This document shows positions 54,987-64,000 of a stretch of DNA of 64,000 nt, one piece after another. Position 1 is the first letter of the stretch. The number at the start of each line of letters is the position of its first letter. The notes beneath the pieces are model-generated. The model was not told where the DNA came from and did not search any database. It was given only the letters and a program-made list of their open reading frames with translations. Position numbers and translations under genes: made by a program. Origin of the DNA: Macrotrachela quadricornifera (lineage: Eukaryota; Rotifera; Eurotatoria; Philodinida; Philodinidae); the NCBI GenBank assembly GCA_022393335.1, contig JAJEKB010019994.1:36594-100593 (forward strand), given 5' to 3'.

Positions 54987-56639
54987 ACTGAAATTTTCTT
55001 ATGTATTTTGTATAAAATAGCAGTAAGATCCAGGAGCTTCGAACAATTTTATGCAAGAAAAACAAGAAAAAAATAAATAAACCGGCAAGACGCTGATATA
55101 TCGGTAACTGACCCGTCTATCAGTAGACTGGTTGGTAATCGGTGCCGATCCTATCTCTGATCTACACCTTTTTCTATAAGAGTCTCAAAAATGATTTTTT
55201 TTATGTATTAAATAAATAGGAAGAGTTTTTGCTTGAAAAATGTTCGATATAAAAAAGATTCGAATATATTGTTTTAGAGAAATAAAAATAATTGAAACTG
55301 AAAACTTTGAGGTTATCAAAATGAATGCAGTCCTTTATTAAGCTAATTTGTTGAATTCCGACGTAAAGTTCTTTGAAAAGGTTTGTTAGAAAAGAACAAT
55401 ATGCCTTGTCTTTATCCTTTTTTTTCATTTAAAATGATTTATATTTCGCAGTACGATTTTCTACAATATATTATGCATTTTGATTTTTAAACTAATCCAA
55501 CAGTGGCCTATCTATTTCCAAATGCGACAGCAATTATACTAACGATTAATAAAAAATGATCTGTGAGAATAGTTGAATATCTAAGTGCAATTGTTAATCT
55601 ATCGAATTTTCTAACATTGGATTTGATTTTCTGGTGCGAACGCACATGCACTACAAGTTTAAATGTCGAAACGAACACTGGATCTTCTTCCACTTCGTGT
55701 AACTTACAGTAAATCTGACAGAACGAAGATGATAGCTTTGAATGCTATCTGTTTGAATTTACCTTGTCACATCAAATGTTTTAATGTTGATATTATGCAC
55801 CTGACAGACGCAAAACGAGTATTGATATATGGCTCTGGAAAATGAAAAAGAATGTTGCATATCAAGCAAAGTCAAGCCTATTAAAACGTTATGACAGCTG
55901 TGACTGAACTGATTCAGTATACTTGTGGCTTTATAAGACTACGAACGAGCAGTCGACTATATCATTCAGCCACAAACGTATCAAGCGAATCCATCATCAA
56001 CATTACTCATGATTGTTTAGGTTTTTTTTCCATTTCCATCAGTTTAATTTCAAATATTTATTGACATATCAAACGATTTATTAAACAATAGTGTAAAAAT
56101 TCTGGACAGATCTGGCAAAGATCTTTAAAACCAATGTGACAGGATTCTCGAAGAAATTTGTTTTAAATCCTATCAGGAATCTAACATTTCGTGACTACAC
56201 AGTTCTTCCAAGATTCAACGGTTTCCTGGATCAATTCTGACCTCAAAACCAATGGTAAACTTGTTAGCATCCTTGATAGTCTTATTTTGAGTTCTGACAA
56301 AATCCTTGAAAATAGTGCTGATATACTTCTTTCAGAATTTTGCCTTTTCCTCAGGAAAAAACAGCGAATCCTTGCTAGATCCTGATTATATCTGTCAAGG
56401 ACCTTGCGCTGAAATACCAAAGATTCTTCCTCGAAACACCGTTATTGCGATTTCAACCTTGCTTAAGAGTCTCATCATGTAAATTTGAAATTATATATTC
56501 TGTTTTGAATAATAGTTATTCTAAATTCAAAAGAAAGATATAAGAGTGAACTAAATAAATAGACTCTCTATAGCAATCTAATTTCAAGATACTATATATT
56601 CATAAGTATCACAGAAAGTCTTATAAATAGGGGCATACA
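54987..56639. other. intergenic, no gene recognised
   Basis: Short ORFs on both strands overlap each other (55201-55845, 56181-56420) and show no family features. 56105-56420 has repeated GATC(C/T)T and CTTGAAA/CTTGACA-type motifs suggestive of an old MITE. Confidence 0.3.
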
Positions 56640-56880
56640 AAGTTCAGTTCTAGTTTCGAACCGTTCAATGATTCAAAAACTTCAGTTCGCTCAAAAAGAA
56701 CTATTCTATCAGCTCTTCTTACAGTTCTATGAACCGAATCTTTTTTGAGAACTGTATCTAACCAACAGTTCTTTTTTTAAGAACTATGTCCAAGAAGTAG
56801 TTTGTTCTCGAAAAATAAATGTCTGAAATAGATCAGTTCCCAAGATCGGAACTGATATGGAATTGTTCAGGACCTATTTG
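56640..56880. repeat. AGTTC/GAACT-rich repeat
   Basis: A dozen or so copies of AGTTC or its complement GAACT, e.g. AAAAAGAACTATTCT, TTGAGAACTGTATC, ACAGTTCTTTTTTTAAGAAC, occur in 240 bases. A related patch is at 57225-57320 (AAAAAGTTCTTTTTGAGG). It resembles the motif-dense ends of the AAGATCTTG element in the TRPM intron. Confidence 0.45.
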
Positions 56881-57503
56881 CGAATATAGTTTGGCTTCTT
56901 ATGCATTCACAAACATGTACACGTATCAATAATATTTACGTCTGCATGCGATTCTTAGACTCTCTCGTTTGGCTGGGTAATGATACCATTCAAAAAAAGA
57001 CATCGATTTACACTTAATAGGTTTTAGTTTTTAAAAATTCCAAGTCACGAGAGCATTTTTAAAAATTAGATAGTGTATTTTATTGACTGTTCATAAAGAT
57101 TTAAAATTCTCACCAAGCCTTTTCAGGGTATGCATTAATTTTTCAAAAAATTCGGTTTACTTTTCGTTTGCAATTTAACAGAGTACGAATATACAAACGA
57201 AAAAATATTCGTATAACTTAATAAAAAGTTCAAAACAAATTCTTTCTCAGAACTTTGAGATACTGATAATACAAAAAGTTCTTTTTGAGGACATGAGTGA
57301 GTCTCTAAAGGAACGATTTTTGTAAAGGAAATTTTTAGGACTTTCATCCATATTATTAGAGAGATATTCACTAATTACTTCTTAATTAATTAGTATCTAA
57401 ACGAGCAAAAATTTTTACATACCTATGCTAAAAGAACTGATTCAGAAAAAACATTCTTATAGACAATTAAAATCGAATGAAAGCGGTCTATATACTATTT
57501 TGA
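56881..57503. other. intergenic with AGTTC patches
   Basis: No gene found; the minus ORF at 57135-57371 lies in the AGTTC-like repeat patch. Confidence 0.3.
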
Positions 57504-57516
57504 CTATATATAGTTA
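57504..57516 (+). promoter_or_regulatory. TATA-box-like element
   Basis: ACTATATATAGTT, about 60 bases before the ATG of the small secreted-peptide ORF at 57573, at a distance suited to a TATA box. Confidence 0.35.
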
Positions 57517-57572
57517 ATACTTTTCTTCTTTTATTTTTGTGTGAAACTAGTTTTCAAATTTTTAATAAAAAA

Positions 57573-57674
57573 ATGAGTTCGAGACAACTGCTCGTATTCT
57601 CAATCTTATCTTTAATGTTTTTTCAATCGATTCATTCTCAATGCTTTTGTTTTAATGACTTAGTATTATTTTGA
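57573..57674 (+). CDS. short signal-peptide ORF, possibly a truncated secreted protein
   Basis: 33 codons: MSSRQLLVFSILSLMFFQSI then HSQCFCFNDLVLF and a TGA. It has a textbook signal peptide with likely cleavage after SIHS or HSQ, and a mature part of only about ten residues with two Cys. AACAG|GTAAGAAA at about 57687 is a good splice donor just downstream, so an ancestral exon 1 may have read through to it before the stop arose. It is too short for the ORF track. Either a broken secreted-peptide gene or a very short peptide; no family recognised. Confidence 0.3.
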   Translation: MSSRQLLVFSILSLMFFQSIHSQCFCFNDLVLF

Positions 57675-58641
57675 ATTAAAATGAAAACAGGTAAGAAAGA
57701 ATGTCATACATGTATTATTTACTCTTTTATAAACTTCAAATAAACAATTGATATTAAGAACAAAAGAGAAAATAATAAAATAGTTATTTGTGTTAGACGT
57801 GTTGTTTTACTCAATACGTTAATGAATCATCTTTTTCGAAATATCATCAAAGTTATTTTTTCTCAGTCAAATATTACATAGTTATGTTTAAGTTCCACTC
57901 ATAATACGCCCAGTGAAACGAAAAATAAAAAAAATACTTTAAAATGATGAAAAAGACAAAAAAATTGATGGGTTCCACTTTCATTAATTAACCTATTAAA
58001 TCCGATTCGATATTCTTAAAATCCTGTGCATTCATATTCATAAAAATGTACTTGTTAGCCTTTTCATTATATGATGCCAGTTGTTTTTCTTTTTCTTGTT
58101 TATGTTGGAATGAATAATTATTCAAGTTCGTTTCTTTCTGTCTTATGCATCTTGCGCAGTAGTAACGAAATAACGAAACGAAATTTCGGTTTGCCGTTGA
58201 TTACACACTTGAAGAAAAGGAAGTATCTGCACGCACTGTTCGTAGACGCTGTGCCAGCTGCTAAGAGAAAATCAGACAACAATAATCAAGAGAAGCGAGC
58301 ATAGCGATAGTATAGAAAAGAAAAACCTTCTATGCTGATTGTGATGAATGACACATAATGTGTAACGTACCATCTAAGAAAAATAGAAAAGAAAATGTTT
58401 ATTCCCTAAAGGGTCAATGTAATGAGGCAAAATCGACAAACAAAGAATATATGACGTCTCATTTTTTTTTCCTTTCGTCTCGACTGCGTGAACTGTGTAA
58501 GAATTTAAAAAAACCCAGGCGGAAAGAAATTGACGATAGGTTGTGTAAGACAACCTTATAAAAATGTAATGATCCGCTTTACTCTTCTTACATTCCTCTA
58601 TTCTTTATCATTCATATAATCACATTTATTCACGTTTAAAA
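57675..58641. other. intergenic, 5' flank of nuclease-repeat gene
   Basis: AT-rich; the ORFs at 58071-58304 and 58358-58561 lack recognisable features. The last 60 bases before ATG 58642 are pyrimidine-rich with TCATATAATCACATTTATTC. Confidence 0.3.
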
Positions 58642-60483
58642 ATGTGTACAACTAGTGAAGACGAATCAATTCTTTCAGAACCGTGGTTGATCCAGTTTTG
58701 GAAAGATGACACTCAAGGATCGTATGATGCAGTAAACAATGTAGCCGAACAAGCCGAGAATTTGACATTAAATGAACAAAATATATCAGCAGAATCAAAA
58801 GATTCTCGATCATGGTTCGAACATGAAAAATTAACAGGTGAAATACTTAATCAAGCAGCAAATCGAGTAGCAGCAGAAACATTCACGAATATTTGCGTTT
58901 CCCATCCAACACAAAATCATAAGCCATCAAAAGATGGACCAAATATCCGACCTGATTTCATTATCGCATGGAGTTATAATGGTGTGCGAAAGAATACAGT
59001 AATTGTCGATGCAAAAGATCATCATGGACAAGTTCCACGAACAGAATATGATAAGATCCGTCGCGACATGAATGATACAAAAGTAATTTATTTATTATTT
59101 GTAGCTCAATGCTTGTTTTACTGTTTGTAGGCAACGCGAGGCATCCTTGTACTTGGAGAAAATGCTACTATAAGTGAAAAATTGCGTGCTGATATTAAAA
59201 AAGATAACAGAGTTGATATTGTTCAAATGCAAAAGGATCAAAATAATGTTGTTCAAGATTTGGCACAACATATTGGTAAAATTATCGATAAAGATTTCAT
59301 TCCCGATGACAAACAATGGGAAACATATAGACCCTATGTCACTAATACTGTAAATCTAAAAGAACGTAGACCAAATCCACATGGAGAAAATACCAAATAT
59401 ACGTGTAATAGTACTTATTATCAATTCAATCATCCTCGAAAACAGGATGGTACAATCGATGAACGATTCGAAGCAAATCGAGATAGAAATAAAGATGGCG
59501 ATCCAGATATGCGTATGGTACATAATAAAAGTAAACAAGCTCAAGATCAACATTTAAATGAAGATGGATCAGAAGATATGCGCAACAAGGAACATCGTGA
59601 AGAACTAGTAGATGAAAATGGCCATCGTTTGAATGTTGATGGATCTCGAGATATGCGCTGTACAGAAAATAATGTCGATATGCCAACAAATATTTCATCT
59701 GACAATAACAATGATCAAATAGTTGAGAATGCTGATATGCGTCGAATGGAAAATCGGCAAAACATGATTGATGACAAAGGTCATCCAGTAAATGTTGATG
59801 GCTCTCCAGATATGCGTTTCAAGGAAAATCAAGAAGGTAGACTAAACTTAAAAACTTAACCAATATATCCAAAATTTAACGTTTTTTTATTTTATTTTTA
59901 GAAGTTAATGCTTCATCTACAGAGGAATTTGATTCCAGTACAAATCAAATAGCACAAGGAGAGATTAACGAAATTGACACAATTATTCCAACAAAAGATG
60001 ATGGAACAGCCGATATGCGGTATACAGCAAGTAAAAATGCTGTTGCTTCGGGTACCATTGATCCTGGCGAAAAATTAACAGAACAGAATAGTACAATATC
60101 TACTGGAGACATAGAAGGATTTACAGGTCAATCAATATCTCATTCTAAACGTTAACAAATCATATCTTAATTTTGTAGAAGGACCTACGCTAACTGATAT
60201 TCCAACCAAATCTAATGGTACTGCTGACATGCGTTATACTGCAAGTCAAGATGCTGTTGCGTCTGGAGAGATCAGTTATGATCAAGTACTTAGTGGTGGT
60301 GATGAGTGCTCAATAGGTGGAATGATCGACTCTTCATCAGGTAATCAAAACTTGGATCATTCATTAATCTACCTATTTTCTCTTTATTATCTTCTTTCAG
60401 GATTGATAGATAATGCTGGAAGTGGTGATGGTCCTCTTAAAGCAGATGGAACGCCGGATATGCGTTTCAGTGCTAATCAATAA
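58642..60483 (+). CDS. PD-(D/E)XK nuclease-like protein with C-terminal DMR repeats, 5 exons
   Basis: Exons 58642-59082, 59131-59836, 59902-60126, 60179-60340 and 60401-60483 (GT-AG) give 538 residues. Residues 55-147 look like a restriction-endonuclease-fold domain: HEKLTGEILNQAANR with a candidate Glu, NIRPDFIIAW (P104-D105), then VIVDAKDHHGQVPRTEYDKI, where D123-A-K125 completes a PD-x(n)-DxK signature. Residues about 148-230 continue the domain (ATRGILVLGENA, QDLAQHIGKIID). From about residue 260 a motif with core DG(T/S)xDMR(F/Y)xxN repeats eight times (DGDPDMRMVHN, DGSEDMRNKE, DGSRDMRCTEN, NADMRRMEN, DGSPDMRFKEN, DGTADMRYTAS twice, DGTPDMRFSANQ). Introns 2-4 are all phase 1 and separate repeat blocks. 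No signal peptide. I do not recognise the full architecture. Probably a DNA- or nucleic-acid-processing enzyme with a repeat tail for binding (inference). Confidence 0.75.
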
Positions 60484-60588
60484 TAATGAAATTCAATTTC
60501 ATTAAAGATCAACAACCAAGAAATTTCTTTTATTTTCCATCCATTTTATGTCTTAAAGCAGTGAAGAATTTCTAAAATTATTCCTTCT

Positions 60589-60594
60589 AATAAA
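60589..60594 (+). terminator. poly(A) signal AATAAA of the nuclease-repeat gene
   Basis: AATAAA lies about 105 bases after the stop codon at 60481-60483. Confidence 0.5.
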
Positions 60595-61262
60595 AATCTG
60601 TATACCATAAACACAACTTTTTCAATTTATCATTTTGCCATTATCAAATGCGAAAAATATTTTTCTAAATAATTGATCATCTGAAGCGATAGGAAGTAGA
60701 GTTTTTCGATTTATCTATATTCTACAATGAAGAAGTAATTGACTTGAAATCTCGAAACCTTAGATTTAAGTATAAGAAATCAGAGAAGTGAATCTAAAAA
60801 TCAATTAAATTTCACACAACGGTTTGATAGTCATGATGGTTTATAATGTAAGATGACCATAAGAATTTCCAGCATTTTTCAGCGCTAACAACACACTTTT
60901 GCCAAAGCATAAAAATGATCTTTGATTCAAGACTAGAAAACTATTGCAACAGTGATACGCGAATGTTGAAGATACACAGATTACATTGCTGAAGGGATTT
61001 GATCTAGTGTGCCAACGAACAAAATACATCTAATTCGAATGTTTCTTTAATAAAAATAAATGATTGTCTTGTCGTTCATCTTCACAGAAAACAAAAATGA
61101 ACAAAAGGAACCTGAGTTATTTATTAGATTTCTAGGAAAACTATTTAACATTAAATGCTGCTGCTTTCGATGCGATTTCTAAAATGATGAAAATTGAAAA
61201 TGAAAGTAAAGTAGAAGTTTTACTATACATCGGTAGTATCACAAGATAAAATACTTATCTCA
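60595..61262. other. intergenic, nothing recognised
   Basis: AT-rich spacer between the nuclease-repeat gene and a foldback element. Confidence 0.35.
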
Positions 61263-61881
61263 CAATGGGGATGTTTTTACTGTCCGTCAGAAAAACGGTA
61301 CATACTCCAGCTAAATGAAAGCTCTCACCACCACACTAGCAAGTTTTAAATATTAGCTGCCATTGGCTTGTCTAGAGAAAGATATTTTTATTTTAAATTT
61401 GGGTATAAAAATGAATCAAGAAAGGTTTTTTCTACTATTATAAGGATCAAACATAGTGTTGTTCGGATCAATCATAGGGCTTGTAGGGCCTCTCTTTCAT
61501 ATAATCCAAACTACATTATGTTTTGTCCTTACGATATTAGAGTATTTCCTGTAGCTCATGGAAGCGGCATTTTCTATCAACCACTAAAAGAATTCACTTC
61601 ACTATTATAAGGACAAACAATGACGTTGTTCAAACCATATGAAAGAGGATCCCTACAAATTACTAAAATCGTCTCAAACAACGCTATATTTTGTTCTTAT
61701 AATAATGGAGAAAACCTTTATTGATTCATTTTTGTGCTCAAATTTAAAATTTAAATATCTTCCTTTAGACAAGCTAATGGTAGTTAATATTTTAGTCCAG
61801 CTAGTTTGGCGGTGAGAGCTTTCACTTGACTGGAATATATGTCATTTTTCTCACGAACAGTACTACAAATATCTCCATTGC
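61263..61881. mobile_element. foldback element with about 250-bp arms
   Basis: The left arm from CAATGGGGATGTTTTTACTG (61263) to TCTTTCATATAATCCAAAC (about 61513) is matched by the reverse complement of about 61627-61881 (CAATGGAGATATTTGTAGTA ... TCTTTCATATGGTTTGAAC). Shared blocks include GAAAGCTCTCACC, GCTTGTCTA(A/G)A and AAAATGAATCAA. Arms are clearly diverged, so the element is old. The plus ORF at 61368-61610 lies in the arm and is not a gene. Confidence 0.75.
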
Positions 61882-62184
61882 CAGATACCGATATCTTTTA
61901 TACTCGATTGCAACCATCAATTAATGCATATAGATGCAAATATGTTTTCCACCGTAAAAGGATAAAATGGTAAATATTCTGCTTATGGAAATAGAATCTT
62001 TGAAGACAGTATATGTCATTAATAATGATAAAAACAAACATCCATGAACATCATTTTTGATGGTCAATTTATTCGATACTGATTTGACGATTTCTTCTAT
62101 CAGTAATATCTGTTTTTCTTGAATGTTGTCCATTTTCGTTTTGATCAATAAGTAGTATATTTCAATCAAGAACTTCAAATTCAT
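61882..62184 (-). other. minus ORF next to the possible orphan gene
   Basis: ORF 61921-62184 (87 codons, including MDNIQEKQILLIEEIVKSVS and FKDSISISRIFTILSFYGG) begins one base after the orphan's stop codon. It may be a further exon of that gene or chance; no convincing splice sites were fixed. Confidence 0.25.
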
Positions 62185-62607
62185 TTACAGCATATTACAA
62201 TAAGAAATGTCGATGGATACATTATTATGAAACCAAATAATGATAAAATCCGAGTTGAGTAGACTTATATTCTCATTAAACAATTGGATTAAAGCATTTT
62301 CTATAATCTTTGATTTCTGTTCCATACGAAACAACATTGAAAACAAATTATTATAGGCACTTTGCAAAGATTTTGTCTTTATAATCAATTAACAAAATAA
62401 CAAAAAGGAGTATCTTCTTTTTACTGTATTTTCCATGATGATATAAGCGCACCGATCATTTTTATGACAATGTTCAATTATTTGAAAATACAACCCTAAT
62501 CGACGATCTTGTCCTACTCTTTCCAGATTCTTGTTTTTCTTGATATTCTTGCCTGGTTCTAGGCATTCTAAAAAAGTCTTTTGTAGGTTATTATTACTAT
62601 TTTCCAT
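62185..62607 (-). CDS. possible two-exon orphan gene
   Basis: Exon 1 62607-62425 and exon 2 62376-62185 join across a 48-base GT-AG intron (GTAAAAAG...TTATAAAG), a size typical of bdelloid introns, into a continuous 124-residue frame: MENSNNNLQKTFLECLEPGK ... RVGQDRRLGLYFQIIEHCHK ... IIMENT | TKSLQSAYNNLFSML ... IIIWFHNNVSIDISYCNML. Basic N-terminal half, hydrophobic-helical second half. I recognise no family. Spliced coherence is the main support; an AT-rich chance frame cannot be excluded. Confidence 0.35.
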
Positions 62608-63057
62608 GTCATTTTATTATAAAATTTAGGCACCATGTACAAAGAAATTTAAAAAAAACAAAATACTTTTAATTTCACATGTTATTAAAGCAACTTCAGT
62701 TTTTAACACAGAAAAAGTATAAAATTTTCATTATCAGAAAAAAATACTTAATTTTTTTAAAACTTCATCATCGTGTACTCCATAGATTTGATGAGCTGTT
62801 GTTGAATTTCTTTTTGATAATTGATTTGGTGTTTGTTTTTTGATATCATGTTTCATTTACTTTAATGAGTTTTTTATTGCTTGACTATCTGTAAAAGTAG
62901 CTACCGGATGAAGTCTATGAACGTATGTCAAGTAATCCAAAAAAAAGAATAACGTAAATGTTTTTATTTTGAGCTAACTCCCCAGGTCAATGTTGCCTGG
63001 CCGTAAACAACCGTACACCTATCAAATACGGCAGAAAACGGCCGCTGTTCACGGTAA
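62608..63057. other. intergenic
   Basis: AT-rich until about 62960. From 62990 it changes to GTAAAC/CCGTA-rich sequence leading into the tandem repeat. Confidence 0.35.
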
Positions 63058-63380
63058 CTGTTTACAACCATCATATACGATGCTTTACGGAAAATTACGA
63101 TAATAGTAAACTATAGCAGTAAATATCCATCGTTTACAACAAAGGTGACAATACGGTCACTGTAAACGGTATTCGGATGTTGTCGTAAAAAGCCGTAACA
63201 GCCAACTGTATGTACTTACTGTTTACGGCAATCATATACGATGCTTTATGCTATATTACGATAATAGTAAACTATAGCGGTACATGTTCGTCGTTCGCGA
63301 CTGACGTAATAACCGGATTACAGTAAACAACGCTTAAATATTATCATAAATTACTATAGAAGCTAAGTATATCTATCTCA
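63058..63380 (+). repeat. tandem duplication, period 161, rich in GTTTAC/GTAAAC
   Basis: CTGTTTACAACCATCATATA, CGATGCTTTACGG, TTACGATAATAGTAAACTAT at 63058 recurs as CTGTTTACGGCAATCATATA, CGATGCTTTATGC, TTACGATAATAGTAAACTAT at 63219. The unit is itself full of GTTTAC/GTAAAC and CCGTA/TACGG pairs able to form hairpins. Related sequence starts at about 62998 (GGCCGTAAACAACCGTA), so the array may be one end of an element. Confidence 0.65.
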
Positions 63381-64000
63381 TGTGAAATCAGAGTTCTACT
63401 TCGTATGCATCCGTACACAGCTATTGACATTGATAACCCACGCTTATCGACTAGAGTAAGAAAGCCAGGATTTAGTCTCTGAAAGATTTGAGCTTCCCAA
63501 CACTGTTTTGAAACCTGATAAAAGTTGCAAAAGTATTAATTAAAACATTTTGTAATTGGTATCAGTACTTGATAAGAAAGTTTTCATTTATGCATACTTT
63601 TGATTATTTTGTTATGAATATCATACGGTTTATGTATGTCTAACCAATATTTTCAAAAAGCGTTTTTACTTACATAAAAATTTCGCTCGAGCTTTTACAT
63701 TGAACATGATAAAAAATTATAACGATATTAATACATTCAATATCTTTTTAGCGAACTCTACAATGTGTTTATTTTTTAAGGTCTTTTACGAGATTTTTCC
63801 TTGTTGAAACTAATACTGTCGAATAGATTGCGTGTGTCTGCTGAACTATTTATAAAGAAAAGTATATTGATAAAGGTTTGAGAAGATTTCGACATTAGCT
63901 TTTATGATAAAACTGCATATCAATATTTGATTATTTTGCATCCATATAGACAGTACTTAGGGTATACCAAAAGTTCTAAGCCCGATGTTTAAAATTTTTT
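63381..64000. other. intergenic to the window end
   Basis: AT-rich; no ORF above 60 residues and no repeat recognised. Confidence 0.35.

Noticed and set aside
56181..56420. Overlapping ORFs of 79 (minus) and 64 (plus) residues
   Set aside because: Lie over the same repetitive bases on opposite strands; no family motif in either.
59356..59698. Minus ORFs inside the nuclease-repeat gene
   Set aside because: Antisense shadows of the DMR repeats.
1..64000. tRNA and rRNA genes
   Set aside because: No cloverleaf with A/B boxes or conserved rRNA stretch was recognised by eye; tRNAscan-SE and Rfam scans would be decisive.

Overview
The window looks like nuclear DNA of a small invertebrate, most probably a bdelloid rotifer (inference). 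It is AT-rich and gene-sparse. Introns in the multi-exon genes are often only about 45-60 bp with plain GT-AG borders. It carries metazoan gene families (a TRPM channel, an astacin protease, an LDLa/EGF/7TM receptor, an F-box/LRR protein) next to intronless genes of families better known from fungi, bacteria or protists (an AsaB-like oxidoreductase and a beta-alpha fused nitrile hydratase). The intergenic space is packed with small, decayed DNA transposons. No rRNA, tRNA or CRISPR array was recognised. One 10-N assembly gap lies at 21052-21061.

Layout. 1-345: piggyBac transposase fragment (minus). 821-2692: intronless F-box/LRR gene (plus). 2838-7692: possible TE shell holding a DDE transposase pseudogene (3195-4837, minus). 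7.7-11.5 kb: repeats only. 11893-16671: one unbroken 1592-residue ORF for a secreted-ectodomain 7TM receptor (minus). 16.7-27.0 kb: a repeat island of minisatellites interrupted by TIR elements, piggyBac-type and foldback MITEs, and a second copy of the DDE transposase N-terminus. 27430-34785: a 20-exon TRPM-type channel (minus), reconstructed exon by exon, with a MITE in intron 4. 35726-35783: a 58-bp hAT-type micro-MITE with a perfect 8-bp target duplication. 36487-37326: AsaB-like gene (minus). 40995-42440: degenerate piggyBac transposase (plus). 43194-43622: foldback element. 44215-44571: F-box-type fragment. 47962-49344: fused nitrile hydratase (plus), lying between two inverted copies of a dispersed repeat. 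50154-50861: MITE. 52884-54477: seven-exon astacin (minus). 58642-60483: five-exon gene joining a PD-(D/E)XK nuclease-like domain to eight DMR repeats (plus). 61263-61881: foldback element. 62185-62607: possible two-exon orphan (minus). 63058-63380: 161-bp tandem repeat.

The genes do not form an operon or an obvious pathway; they are independent loci separated by repeats. The most interesting are the nuclease/DMR-repeat protein (architecture I cannot match to a named family), the Co-type nitrile hydratase fusion and the AsaB-like gene (candidate horizontal acquisitions), and DNA elements whose bodies are minisatellite arrays bounded by terminal inverted repeats.
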